Assembly (NCBI GenBank): GCA_903909295.1
Contig: CAIVVG010000083.1
Location: 1-22,400, forward strand
DNA length: 22,400 nucleotides
Source: an uncultured Chlamydiae bacterium
GTDB taxonomy: Bacteria > Chlamydiota > Chlamydiia > Chlamydiales > SM23-39
Direction of reading: 5' to 3'
The notes beneath the pieces are model-generated. The model searched no databases. It had not been told where the DNA came from and saw nothing but the letters and a program-made list of their open reading frames with translations. Positions 15,778 to 22,400 of this stretch are shown piece by piece (the stretch's first letter is position 1; each line of letters starts with the position of its first letter). The position numbers and the translations under genes were made by a program.

Positions 15778-16376
15778 TACTTTTTACCAAATGATTTAAA
15801 GGCGGCTTCTAGGGCGAGCCACTGGTTTTCTAGCTGTGCGTTGATGATGCCTGCTTCGGTTTCAATCATGCATCCACCTCGTTCAATGTCGTCCCGTTCT
15901 TGGATCGAGAGGGCTTCGAGGTGTTCAAAGATTTTTCGGATCTTCGCTTTGCTTTTTTCAATCATATCTAAATCGTCTTTATTGACGTAGATCGTAATTT
16001 TTTTGTGCTGGGTCACCGGCTTGAGCGAGGTGAGGACGATATCGACAATGCGGTCGGGGTGGAGCTTTAATTCCTCTCCCAAAATTTTTCGGGCGGCCTT
16101 CAGCGCCAAGGGGAGAATGTGTTTTTGGGTCTCTTCCCTCAGGTGGGTGAGTTCTGCATTGATATGGGCTAACTGGTGGTTCCACTTTTCTAGCCCTTTT
16201 TGAAATCCTTCTTGAAAAGCCTCTTCCTTGGTGCGGGCAGCCTCTTCTGTGGCCTCTTTTTTTGCTTTTTTCAGTAGGTCATTTGCTTTGACAAGGGTGG
16301 TGAATTCTTTTGCGGGGAGGATTTTGCGGCCGGGTTCTAAGCGGACCTCGTGCTGAATCAAAGCCAAAAGTGTCAT
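15777..16376 (-). CDS. sctL: Type III secretion stator protein SctL (CdsL; YscL/HrpE family)
   Basis: SctL is the peripheral stalk that links the SctN ATPase to the cytoplasmic sorting platform. The 199-residue product has the expected layout: a short N-terminal strand region, a charged helix at about residues 30-90 (LLKKAKKEATEEAARTKEEA with FQEGFQKGLEKW), and a C-terminal domain resembling the delta subunit of F-type ATPases (LKAARKILGEELKLHPDRIV, ITIYVNKDD, DDIERGGCMIETEAGIINAQ). It overlaps the preceding gene by four bases and sctR by one base. Confidence 0.92.
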   Translation of the reverse strand: MTLLALIQHEVRLEPGRKILPAKEFTTLVKANDLLKKAKKEATEEAARTKEEAFQEGFQKGLEKWNHQLAHINAELTHLREETQKHILPLALKAARKILGEELKLHPDRIVDIVLTSLKPVTQHKKITIYVNKDDLDMIEKSKAKIRKIFEHLEALSIQERDDIERGGCMIETEAGIINAQLENQWLALEAAFKSFGKK

Positions 16377-17209
16377 GGGAAAATTTCCTCAATTTGTTTT
16401 GCGATCGCCTCTACGATGGGGGCGTTCACTTCTTTCTGAGAGAGTTTAAATAGCAAATTGCCTCGGCCGATATCGAGTTGGTGGCAGATGTACCAAATCA
16501 GGTCGGGATCTTGGCCCGAGAGCCCGGCACCTAGCCGCGCCAACCCTTTGCGATGGAGAAGTAAGCGAAAGCCCTCTTCAGTTCCATCCCATCTCTCGAG
16601 TCCCATTCGAGGGAGGGTAAAGGAATCGGGATGCTCTGAAATTTGCTGGAGCCTTGCCTTTTCTGCGGGAGTGAGAAAGCTGTAGAGTTTTTTCAGCGTC
16701 TTCGTCTCGACGATTTGTCGCAGCTCCATGCTCAGGTCGTGCAGGGCGAGGAGGTCGATTCGCTCCGTGAGCTCTTTTTTGGAAAAGTGGAGGAGCGGCT
16801 TGAAGCGAGAGGGGGGGAGATAGTCGACGGGGAGCAGCCGTCCTTCTGGTCCAATTAAGCTGCTGACGAGGAGACTGCGCAAAAACGCCTTAGCGGTCTC
16901 GGTGATTTCCCCTGCTGGCGTATTGTCGAGGATGTGGCCTAAATTGCGCGCTGCTCGGGGGCTGACGGCAGAGAGGAAGAGCTTTTGCTCTTTCGGACTA
17001 TAGGCTTTGAGTGTTGGCAAAAACCAAGACCAATGGACCTGATCGATTACGCGAACGTGCCCTTCCGTTGAGGGTTCTCCGGAAAAAGAGGGGAGTTGTT
17101 CGAGTCGTATGCGCTCTTTTTCAGGCAAAAAACGGGTGAGGGCAGCCTTTTTTTCAGGGGGGCAACGACTTAAAAAGGCTTTGAGCACGAGCTCAATCGG
17201 GTTTCTCAC
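16373..17209 (-). CDS. Uncharacterised type III secretion operon protein, positional SctK counterpart
   Basis: A 278-residue soluble protein, mainly helical by composition, with no transmembrane segment or signal peptide. It lies between sctJ and sctL, as do YscK in Yersinia and an uncharacterised gene in the chlamydial operon, so it is the best candidate for the SctK component of the sorting platform. I recognise no catalytic motif. Visible features are an N-terminal LVLKAFLSRCPPEKKAALTR, a central HFSKKELTERIDLLALHDLS, and a C-terminal IWYICHQLDIGRGNLLFKL that resembles the end of SctK-type proteins only loosely. It overlaps sctJ by 17 bases and sctL by four, so it is surely part of the same translation unit. 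Confidence 0.7.
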   Translation of the reverse strand: MRNPIELVLKAFLSRCPPEKKAALTRFLPEKERIRLEQLPSFSGEPSTEGHVRVIDQVHWSWFLPTLKAYSPKEQKLFLSAVSPRAARNLGHILDNTPAGEITETAKAFLRSLLVSSLIGPEGRLLPVDYLPPSRFKPLLHFSKKELTERIDLLALHDLSMELRQIVETKTLKKLYSFLTPAEKARLQQISEHPDSFTLPRMGLERWDGTEEGFRLLLHRKGLARLGAGLSGQDPDLIWYICHQLDIGRGNLLFKLSQKEVNAPIVEAIAKQIEEIFP

Positions 17210-18038
17210 GTTTTGACTTCATTTGCAAAAGGTTGGGATAAAATTTGTAAACCAGCCAGCCCAATGCGGCAACTGTCGCAATCAGGAGTGTGGTGAAAAG
17301 GAAAAAGATGAAGCGGAAGCGCGAGAGCGAACTTTGGGTCATCACAAGTCCCCAGATGCTCACGTGCGTTTGGGGCATTGCTTTGCCGCCAATCATCTCT
17401 CCGGGTCCACTGATGGACACATCGGCTATGCGAGCCCGGTCGGAGATCACCGCTACGTTATCGTATTCGAGTCCACTGATACTTCCCGCGAGGAGGCGCT
17501 TGATTTTGACATCGAGGTGACTATTGGGATCATCGAGCACCCCTTGATGTTTCACAAATACAGCGGCGGTCATTTTAGGAGCTTTGGCTCCGGGGGGCAA
17601 TGTCTCTTCAGAAGGGGGCGTAGCGATCTGCACATCGGCATCGATCACTCCGTCCATCTTCCGGATCGTGTTTTTTAGCTCTTCGGCCAGTCCCGCTTGG
17701 TAGCGGATCGCATCTTGGCGCGTCGAGGTCATGAGCCCTTGTGGAGCAAAAAGGGTGAGGAGATTCGTCCCCTTGCGGCGGGGGAGCCCTGCGCGGTTAA
17801 GGACGCTCATCGACTCGGTCATTTTATCGGAAGAGACGCTGATATTGAACATATCGGAAGGGCCTGTCGCGCCCACTCCCGCTGCAGGAGCGACCACTTT
17901 TTGGGCTTCGATCCCTTTAGAAGCGAGGTAGACGACAATTTCATTGGCTTCTCTTTCGTCGACATTTGTGACAATCGATTGGTTGGATTGACAACCAGCT
18001 AGGAACAAAATAATGAAGAGAGAAAAACACCGTCTCAT
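17193..18038 (-). CDS. sctJ: Type III secretion inner-membrane ring lipoprotein SctJ (CdsJ; YscJ/PrgK family)
   Basis: SctJ forms a ring on the periplasmic face of the inner membrane in the injectisome base. With ATG 18038 the product is 281 residues and starts with a lipoprotein signal, MRRCFSLFIILFLAGC, lipobox LAGC with Cys16. Then come the two YscJ ring-building domains: LDEREANEI-like VDEREANEIVVYLASKGI, the linker GLPRRKG and YQAGLAEELKNTIRKMDGV, then VKIKRLLAGSISGLEYDNVA. A C-terminal membrane helix (FIFFLFTTLLIATVAALGWL) precedes a short basic tail. A longer frame from a TTG at 18089 is open, but that TTG is part of the predicted -35 box. It is the first gene of the sctJ-sctT operon. 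Confidence 0.96.
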   Translation of the reverse strand: MRRCFSLFIILFLAGCQSNQSIVTNVDEREANEIVVYLASKGIEAQKVVAPAAGVGATGPSDMFNISVSSDKMTESMSVLNRAGLPRRKGTNLLTLFAPQGLMTSTRQDAIRYQAGLAEELKNTIRKMDGVIDADVQIATPPSEETLPPGAKAPKMTAAVFVKHQGVLDDPNSHLDVKIKRLLAGSISGLEYDNVAVISDRARIADVSISGPGEMIGGKAMPQTHVSIWGLVMTQSSLSRFRFIFFLFTTLLIATVAALGWLVYKFYPNLLQMKSKREKPD

Positions 18039-18059
18039 AGGACACACACCCCTGAATCT

Positions 18060-18089
18060 TTTATACCACGAACCGTTTAAGTCTTTCAA
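18060..18089 (-). promoter_or_regulatory. Predicted sigma-70-type promoter for the sctJ-sctT operon
   Basis: On the minus strand, TTGAAA (18089-18084) and TATAAA (18065-18060) are 18 bases apart, a close match to the same layout as the rpmJ promoter. Transcription would start near 18053, giving a leader of about 15 bases that begins with AGGGG, a possible ribosome-binding site. The element lies between the autotransporter pseudogene and sctJ. Confidence 0.55.
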
Positions 18090-18095
18090 GAGGGA

Positions 18096-18772
18096 TTAAA
18101 AGGATTTGCTGATTTCGAGTATCCCTTGATGGGACTGATATTGCGAGCCAAATTCTCCTTGGTAGCGGAGGGCGATGTCGGGGGCCATGGAGTTCTTCGG
18201 GACGAAAAGAAGGGAGAGCTCAGCCACGCCCAGATTCTGAGCGGAACCCAACGTCGCCACGGAAAATGTTCCAGGAGATCCCACGAGAAACGCTGTGAGG
18301 TTGCCAGTCTGAATGAACATGACTGTAGACATAAGCAGCGCCAAATCCAAAGACGTTATTTTTCTCACTGCTCCATTCAAAGGCTGCAAGAGCGCCCCCT
18401 AAGCCCATGCTAAAAGCGGGAGTTTGGTTCTGCTCTTTTTCGCGGGCGTATTCGCCAAATGGGGTGATCCAGATAGTGTAGGGTTTCTTCTCAGGGAGTG
18501 GCTCAGCTTTTCGTTCTTGTTTTTTCTGGCAATTCGGGGGCTTCTTCTTCGGCCGCTTCACTTGGCCGCATCCATCGACGAGAAGCGCGATTGAATTATT
18601 TGCGCGGAGACCTCGGTGAAATCGTGTTTGACGCCCCTGTCTGCAGGTCGATGGAATAGAGGCCAAAATACCTGTCTTCCACGGTATAACCAGGTCCTGT
18701 GGAAGATACATTGGCAAAAGCAGCCCTCGAAAAAAAGAAGATCGAACCAATAACTAGATGACTTAAGCGCAT
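18096..18772 (-). pseudogene. Frameshifted autotransporter-like outer-membrane protein
   Basis: Coding similarity jumps between frames on the minus strand. The first piece (ATG 18772) has a signal peptide, MRLSHLVIGSIFFFSRAAFA, then VEDRYFGLYSIDLQTG. The reading then moves to a second frame (VKHDFTEVSAQIIQSRFSSM, stop at 18558), to an acidic linker in another frame (SEAAEEEAPELPEKT), to a third frame with a barrel-like start (PYTIWITPFGEYAREKEQNQ, then FGFGAAYVYSHVH), and finally to another frame ending LRYQGEFGSQYQSHQGILEI and a terminal Phe. A C-terminal Phe and alternating pattern fit an autotransporter beta-barrel. At about 220 codons in total it is far shorter than intact family members, so deletions as well as at least four frameshifts are likely. 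A few bases after the glycosyltransferase. Confidence 0.7.
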
Positions 18773-18808
18773 GTCCCGAGCATGCCAATTCAAGAAATTT
18801 ATCACAAC

Positions 18809-19771
18809 TTATTTCCGAACGAGCCACGAGGGGCAATTGCCGAACCGTTTGCGGAAATAATCGAGAGCGCCTATGCAAGCCGCTTTGTGGCGGCGGACCC
18901 GCTCGATTTTTTTCGGATCTTGGGTGCGAGTGACAAAATTCTGGAGCCCTCTTAAGACATAGTGGCGCGCCGCTTTCCACAGTTCGGGGAGGACAACGGC
19001 CCTGTAGAGTGCCTTCCGCTCTTGACGCGTGCAGTTGCGAGAGAGCCACAGCAGGCGGCTGCGCCACCAAAAATAGTGCATGTGGGGTTTCCCGCCACTA
19101 AAAGAGGAAGAGACTTTGTGCCACACGCGCGCTCGGGGCGCCGTCCACACCTCAAAACCCTCTCGCCTTGCGCGGAAGCAATAATCGGTCTCCTCCCAAA
19201 ACAGGAAGAAGCGAGGCTCCAAGAGCCCGATCGCTTCGGGGACAGAGCGGTGGATGAACATCGCCGCGCCGCACACATAATCGACTGGCTCCATGTCGTA
19301 GTAGGGAGTCTCGAGCTCTCCAGAGGCAAGGGAGACAAATTCACCCAGCTCCGGTTGCCATCTTCCGCCGAGATGATCGATCCGTTCGGGGTCGTTCATG
19401 CGCAAGATTTTGGCGCCGAGAATTTTGGCCTTGGGGCGCTCTTTTGCTGCTGCGAGAAATTCGGTGAGCACATCGGGAGCCACCGTAGTGTCGTTATTGA
19501 GCAGCAAAATCCACTCGGCGTGTTTTCGCAAAGCCCACTCGATTCCATAGTTGTTGCCCGCAGCAAAGCCGAGGTTTGCCCCCATTGAAAAAATAGGGAT
19601 AGTGGGAAATGCCCCCCGGATCTCTTCGATGGAGCCATCTGTCGAGCCATTGTCCACGACGATCGGTTGAAAGTGGGGACCCTTCACCTGTTCTAGAGAG
19701 CGGAGACACTGGATCGTATCCCGTTTTCCATTCCAGTTGAGGAGGACGATGACAATAGGAGCTCGTCTCAT
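18809..19771 (-). CDS. Family 2 glycosyltransferase (rhamnosyltransferase-like)
   Basis: A 320-residue GT-A fold enzyme that should move a nucleotide-activated sugar to a glycan or lipid acceptor at the inner face of the membrane. The N-terminus IVIVLLNWNGKRDTIQCLRS is typical of the WcaE/RfbN-like GT2 subgroup; VVDNGSTDGSIEEI, GANLGFAAGNNYGIEWAL and LLLNNDTTVAPDVL (the metal-binding Asp region) follow, and FFLFWEETDYCFRARREGFE carries the usual catalytic acidic pair. The C-terminal third is basic and may touch the membrane. Many members of this subgroup are rhamnosyltransferases, and the window has dTDP-rhamnose genes, but donor and acceptor are inference. It overlaps pyrE by four bases (ATGA). 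Confidence 0.88.
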   Translation of the reverse strand: MRRAPIVIVLLNWNGKRDTIQCLRSLEQVKGPHFQPIVVDNGSTDGSIEEIRGAFPTIPIFSMGANLGFAAGNNYGIEWALRKHAEWILLLNNDTTVAPDVLTEFLAAAKERPKAKILGAKILRMNDPERIDHLGGRWQPELGEFVSLASGELETPYYDMEPVDYVCGAAMFIHRSVPEAIGLLEPRFFLFWEETDYCFRARREGFEVWTAPRARVWHKVSSSFSGGKPHMHYFWWRSRLLWLSRNCTRQERKALYRAVVLPELWKAARHYVLRGLQNFVTRTQDPKKIERVRRHKAACIGALDYFRKRFGNCPSWLVRK

Positions 19772-20412
19772 TCTTTCAAAAAGGCAAGAACTGTAGCAGC
19801 GGTTGTGGGGTCGATCAGAGCTTCGGCTAAAAGGGCCTCCACGATGGCGCTGATTGTGAACAGGGCGTGCAGCTGATAGCCGAGCCCTTCGAGCCGTTTA
19901 CGCCCGCCCTGCTCGCGGTCGATCAACACCCCGATATGCTCCACGGAGAGCCCCTCTCGCTCAAGAGAAGCAATGGTCTGTAAAACGCTCTGTCCGGAGG
20001 AGATGACATCTTCCACAACCAAGCAGAGTTGTTTGGGGCGGTGCGCTTCCAGAGCTTGGTACTCGCTCTTGTCTTTGTGTAGGAGGACCATCGGAATGGC
20101 GTGCTGAATGGAGATGGCGGTAGCTAAGGGGAGCGCTGTATAAGGGGCCCCGCACACAAGCGCAAAGGAGCTGTTTTTGACTTGGGCGTGAAGCGCTTCA
20201 GCGAGGGCGATAAACAGTTTTGGGTGGGAGAAAATCAATTTCAGGTCGATGTAGATGGGGGAGGTCGACCCATTTTTCAAAGGGAACGAGCCGAAGCGGA
20301 CAGCTCCGATTTCAAACAATTTTAAGATGAGCGCCTTTCCATGCATACACTCACGAGTATCCCTGATCGGTCCCTTTTTGTACACAGGACTCGAGTGGGC
20401 GTTTTTTCTCAT
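19768..20412 (-). CDS. pyrE: Orotate phosphoribosyltransferase, eukaryotic UMP-synthase-like
   Basis: PyrE joins orotate to PRPP to give orotidine monophosphate in pyrimidine synthesis. The frame gives 214 residues from ATG 20412; an internal ATG at 20346 (MHGKALILKLFEIGAVRFG) gives 192 and starts where family members usually start, so the longer N-terminus is doubtful. Signature parts are SPIYIDLKLIFSHPKL, VCGAPYTALPLATAIS, and the PRPP loop LVVEDVISSGQS. VLIDREQGGRKRLEGLGYQL is very like the OPRT half of animal UMP synthase. The catalytic flexible loop, normally RKxxKxYG or RKxxKxHG followed by a longer stretch, reads HKDKSEYQAL and looks about four residues short. It overlaps the glycosyltransferase. 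PRTase fold very secure; activity less so. Confidence 0.85.
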   Translation of the reverse strand: MRKNAHSSPVYKKGPIRDTRECMHGKALILKLFEIGAVRFGSFPLKNGSTSPIYIDLKLIFSHPKLFIALAEALHAQVKNSSFALVCGAPYTALPLATAISIQHAIPMVLLHKDKSEYQALEAHRPKQLCLVVEDVISSGQSVLQTIASLEREGLSVEHIGVLIDREQGGRKRLEGLGYQLHALFTISAIVEALLAEALIDPTTAATVLAFLKE

Positions 20413-20671
20413 GTCGAAAAATCAGACCCATTTTTGACGTTCCATTCTTGAAAATCAGATCAATTCTTTGGTGGCAGCGGTTCAAACCTCATAAAAGTGG
20501 TGAAATGGCTAGGCAGCGCCAAATTGATAGGATCCGGTTGATTGGGGAGATCGAATACCCTCTAATCATGAATCCCATGAAAGAAATGTCAATCATCAAA
20601 AGAGTTTAAAGAGAACAGCAAAAGCTTGGATAGAATCATCAATGTTCAAAATACTTGGAAAAATTCAATGC
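20413..20671. other. Intergenic stretch between pyrE and hemH with no clear gene
   Basis: This 259-base stretch is visibly more AT-rich than its neighbours. I see no tRNA-like fold, no clear terminator and no recognisable protein. The only small plus-strand frame of note (20505-20609, 34 codons) has a weak ribosome-binding context and no family resemblance. It could hold the pyrE promoter or decayed sequence. If pyrE starts at 20346, the gap is 325 bases. Confidence 0.6.
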
Positions 20672-21628
20672 TCAGCTCCCTCGAATGAGCATCGGATTGC
20701 TCACCAGATTGTGCTCTTGGGCGATCTCGGCGAGAGCATCGACCCAGTACGGCTCTAGGTTGAGGGCAGGGCAGCGGTAGGTGGGGATCCCTCTCGCTGC
20801 GATCGCTGTGACGTAGAGCTTTTCGATTTCAAAGAGCGTTTCGATGTGGTCAGAGGTGAAACTCAAGGGGACAATCACAACCTGCTTGGCCTCGATCTGT
20901 TGACAGAGTTCATCCGTATAGGGGCGGAGCCACTCTTCGGGGCCGAATTTGGATTGGTATGCGAGCTGGGCAGGGGATCGGACAAACTCTTTTCGCATCT
21001 GCCGAAAGGAGAGCTGGCATTCCGACTCATAGAGGTCTCCCGTTGCGATAAAGGAGAGGGGCACTCCATGAGCCGAGTAGAGGAGGGTGGTCTCTTCTTC
21101 GGGGAGCTGTTTTTGGACGAGGAAGTCCCGAATGCGCCGTGTATAGGCATGAATGAAGGCGGGGTGTCCGGCGTACGATTTGATCCAGCGGAGCTTGCGA
21201 ACGGTTTGGGGCTTGAGTCGTTTTTCAAAGAGGCGGGCGATGCTCCCGGTTGTGGCGTAGGAAAACTGGGGGAAGAGGGGAATAACCCGGATCTCTGGGT
21301 CTTGGATAGCTTCGATGCGTTGGAGTGCTTCGTCGTGAGTGGCTGCCAAGTAGCGATGAAAGGTGAGGACCGGAGCTCCGAGCTTGGAGCTGAGGGCTTT
21401 AGCGAGCTCTTCGGTATCAAAGTAGATGGGAGAGCGCCCCCCAATCTCCTCGTAGTCCTTGCGCACTTTAAGGGCTCGCTTGCGGGCAATGCGCCCAAAA
21501 AGCCAATTTTGCGCAAAGCGGGGGAGCTTTGTGCGGATCACGTCGGGGTCGGAGAGGAGGGCAACGAGGAAGGGGGAGACCTCCTCGAGATCGCGGGGTC
21601 CTCCAAAGTTCACTAGGAGATAGGTCAT
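20672..21628 (-). CDS. hemH: Ferrochelatase
   Basis: HemH inserts ferrous iron into protoporphyrin IX, the final step of protohaem synthesis. The 318-residue product matches bacterial ferrochelatase in length. It begins MTYLLVNFGGPRDLEEVSPF (the NFGGP motif), then GGRSPIYFDTEELAKAL near residue 63, PLFPQFSYATTGS near 117, the metal-binding His187 in YSAHGVPLSF, and the catalytic Glu263 in SFTSDHIETLFEI. All key residues are present, so it should be active. It is divergent from the amino-acid-binding lipoprotein gene on its right; no other haem gene lies in the window. Confidence 0.96.
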   Translation of the reverse strand: MTYLLVNFGGPRDLEEVSPFLVALLSDPDVIRTKLPRFAQNWLFGRIARKRALKVRKDYEEIGGRSPIYFDTEELAKALSSKLGAPVLTFHRYLAATHDEALQRIEAIQDPEIRVIPLFPQFSYATTGSIARLFEKRLKPQTVRKLRWIKSYAGHPAFIHAYTRRIRDFLVQKQLPEEETTLLYSAHGVPLSFIATGDLYESECQLSFRQMRKEFVRSPAQLAYQSKFGPEEWLRPYTDELCQQIEAKQVVIVPLSFTSDHIETLFEIEKLYVTAIAARGIPTYRCPALNLEPYWVDALAEIAQEHNLVSNPMLIRGS

Positions 21629-21696
21629 CCCACCACTTTACAGGAGGGGGGGATTACTTGCAGAGAAAAAGAACAGCTCTCTCTTGATGCCCTGTA

Positions 21697-21726
21697 TTGA
21701 CAAGCAATTCCCTCTCAACACATACT
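21697..21726 (+). promoter_or_regulatory. Predicted sigma-70-type promoter for the binding-protein gene
   Basis: TTGACA (21697-21702), a perfect -35 box, and CATACT (21721-21726) are 18 bases apart. Transcription would start at about 21733, which is the A of the gene's ATG, so the transcript would be leaderless. No purine-rich ribosome-binding sequence is seen before the ATG. Confidence 0.45.
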
Positions 21727-21732
21727 GTACCC

Positions 21733-22400
21733 ATGAAGTTGTATCGTTTTTTCGCGCTTCTCTTGATTCTCTTTTTCTCTGGTTGTGGTGGCTCGGGAAG
21801 AACGGTGCGCATTGCGGTCGATCCGATGTGGTACCCGGTCAATTTTGGTCCTCAACAGGCGTACGTCAATGGCTTTGTCGACGAGCTCTTATTGGAAGTG
21901 GCGGGTTACAATGGGATCATTTTTGAAAAAGTCTCTGCTAGCGGCAGCGTGCTTTACGAGGGGTTAAAAACGGGCAAATTTGATGCCGTCATCTCCTCTT
22001 TAGAGCCTTATGTGTTCAATACGGCGCAGTACGATTTTTCGGAAAATATCCTCTCTTTAGGTCCTGTCCTGATTGCGCCGCAAAAGGCTTCTCCCAAACT
22101 CGAGACCATGAACGGTTCTTTGGTGGGGTTGATCGCGGGGGACCCAGCCCGCACCGTGCTGGAAAAATACCCGACATTGGTCCTGCGCAGTTTTCCGTCT
22201 GTGCCCGAGCTGCTCAATGCTGTCGTGGCAGGGGAAATTGAGGGAGCTGTATTGGATCAGGTGCCAGCGACTCGTTATGTTACAGATCTGTACGCGGGCG
22301 TTTTAAAAATCGCTTCGGCCCCTTTGACCTCTTCGGGATTGCATGTTGTCACTCTGAAAGGCTCTTCGATCGTATCCCGCTTTGATCGAGCGTTGGAGCG
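21733..22400 (+). CDS. Amino-acid ABC transporter substrate-binding lipoprotein (cut by window edge)
   Basis: A periplasmic solute-binding protein of family 3 (ArtJ/HisJ type) for capture of an amino acid for an ABC importer. From ATG 21733 the frame is open to the right edge (222 codons), so the C-terminus is missing. The start MKLYRFFALLLILFFSGC is a lipoprotein signal with Cys18. Family motifs are VRIAVDPMWYPVNFG at the start of the mature domain, GFVDELLLEVAG, LYEGLKTGKFDAVISSL, YDFSENILSLGPVLIA, and the hinge-side GLIAGDPARTVLEKYP with LLNAVVAGEIEGAVLDQVPA. Chlamydiae have an arginine-binding ArtJ of this family, but ligand identity cannot be read here. The transport partners would lie outside the window, if adjacent. 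Confidence 0.88.
   Translation, partial: MKLYRFFALLLILFFSGCGGSGRTVRIAVDPMWYPVNFGPQQAYVNGFVDELLLEVAGYNGIIFEKVSASGSVLYEGLKTGKFDAVISSLEPYVFNTAQYDFSENILSLGPVLIAPQKASPKLETMNGSLVGLIAGDPARTVLEKYPTLVLRSFPSVPELLNAVVAGEIEGAVLDQVPATRYVTDLYAGVLKIASAPLTSSGLHVVTLKGSSIVSRFDRALE

Noticed and set aside
18039..18089. TTG start at 18089 for sctJ
   Set aside because: It would put 17 residues before the lipoprotein signal peptide, and the TTG is part of a good -35 box for the operon.
20846..21616. 256-residue plus-strand open frame
   Set aside because: It lies fully opposite hemH, which has intact ferrochelatase motifs and normal length. The antisense frame resembles no known family and has no ribosome-binding site.

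Overview
The window looks like a fragment of a chlamydial (phylum Chlamydiota) genome, probably an environmental lineage rather than Chlamydia itself. The reasons are an L36 protein ending in the highly conserved stretch DPNRKQRQKGPARKK, head-to-head rpmH-rnpA and rpmJ-rpsN pairs close to uvrC, a type III secretion block in the order sctJ, sctK-like gene, sctL, sctR, sctS, sctT, and a sufBCDS operon. The base composition is fairly GC-rich by eye (no exact figure calculated), which differs from the AT-rich genomes of most cultured chlamydiae. No phylogeny could be run, so the placement rests on gene content and recognised protein signatures.

Region by region. (1) 1-1535, minus: rpmH, rnpA and the N-terminal part of a UvrD/PcrA-type helicase that runs off the left edge, joined by short overlaps. 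(2) 1657-3038, plus: rpmJ and rpsN, then an Asp23/Gls24-family gene and an AmaP-like membrane-anchor gene. (3) 3007-5860, minus: uvrC and an EamA-family transporter, separated by 133 bases that hold two perfect palindromes. (4) 5935-9017, plus: a PgeF/YfiH-family gene, then rfbC, rfbD and rfbB for dTDP-L-rhamnose; rfbA is not in the window. (5) 9129-13603, plus: sufB, sufC, sufD and sufS with translationally coupled junctions. (6) 13572-13864: a remnant resembling the C-terminus of a GrpB-family protein, then a strong bidirectional hairpin terminator. (7) 13899-18038, minus: six type III secretion genes behind their own promoter-like sequence. (8) 18096-20412, minus: pyrE, a family 2 glycosyltransferase and a frameshifted autotransporter-like pseudogene. 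(9) 20672-21628, minus: hemH. (10) 21733 to the right edge, plus: a lipoprotein amino-acid-binding component of an ABC transporter.

How the genes work together. The window combines housekeeping (ribosomal proteins, RNase P, excision repair, Fe-S cluster assembly, last step of haem synthesis, UMP synthesis) with cell-envelope and host-interaction functions (peptidoglycan editing, rhamnose precursor, glycosyltransferase, outer-membrane autotransporter relic, type III export gate and stator). The rhamnose genes and the glycosyltransferase could serve the same surface glycan, but they lie 10 kb apart and the link is inference.

The most interesting signals are: the asp23/amaP and uvrC transcripts, which converge with overlapping 3' ends while the only intrinsic terminators I can see lie beyond the opposing gene; the two perfect palindromes upstream of uvrC; a PyrE that resembles eukaryotic UMP synthase but has an altered and shortened catalytic loop; the autotransporter pseudogene beside the secretion operon; and promoter-like sequences that sit almost on top of start codons. 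I did not find a clear-cut new defence or mobile system.
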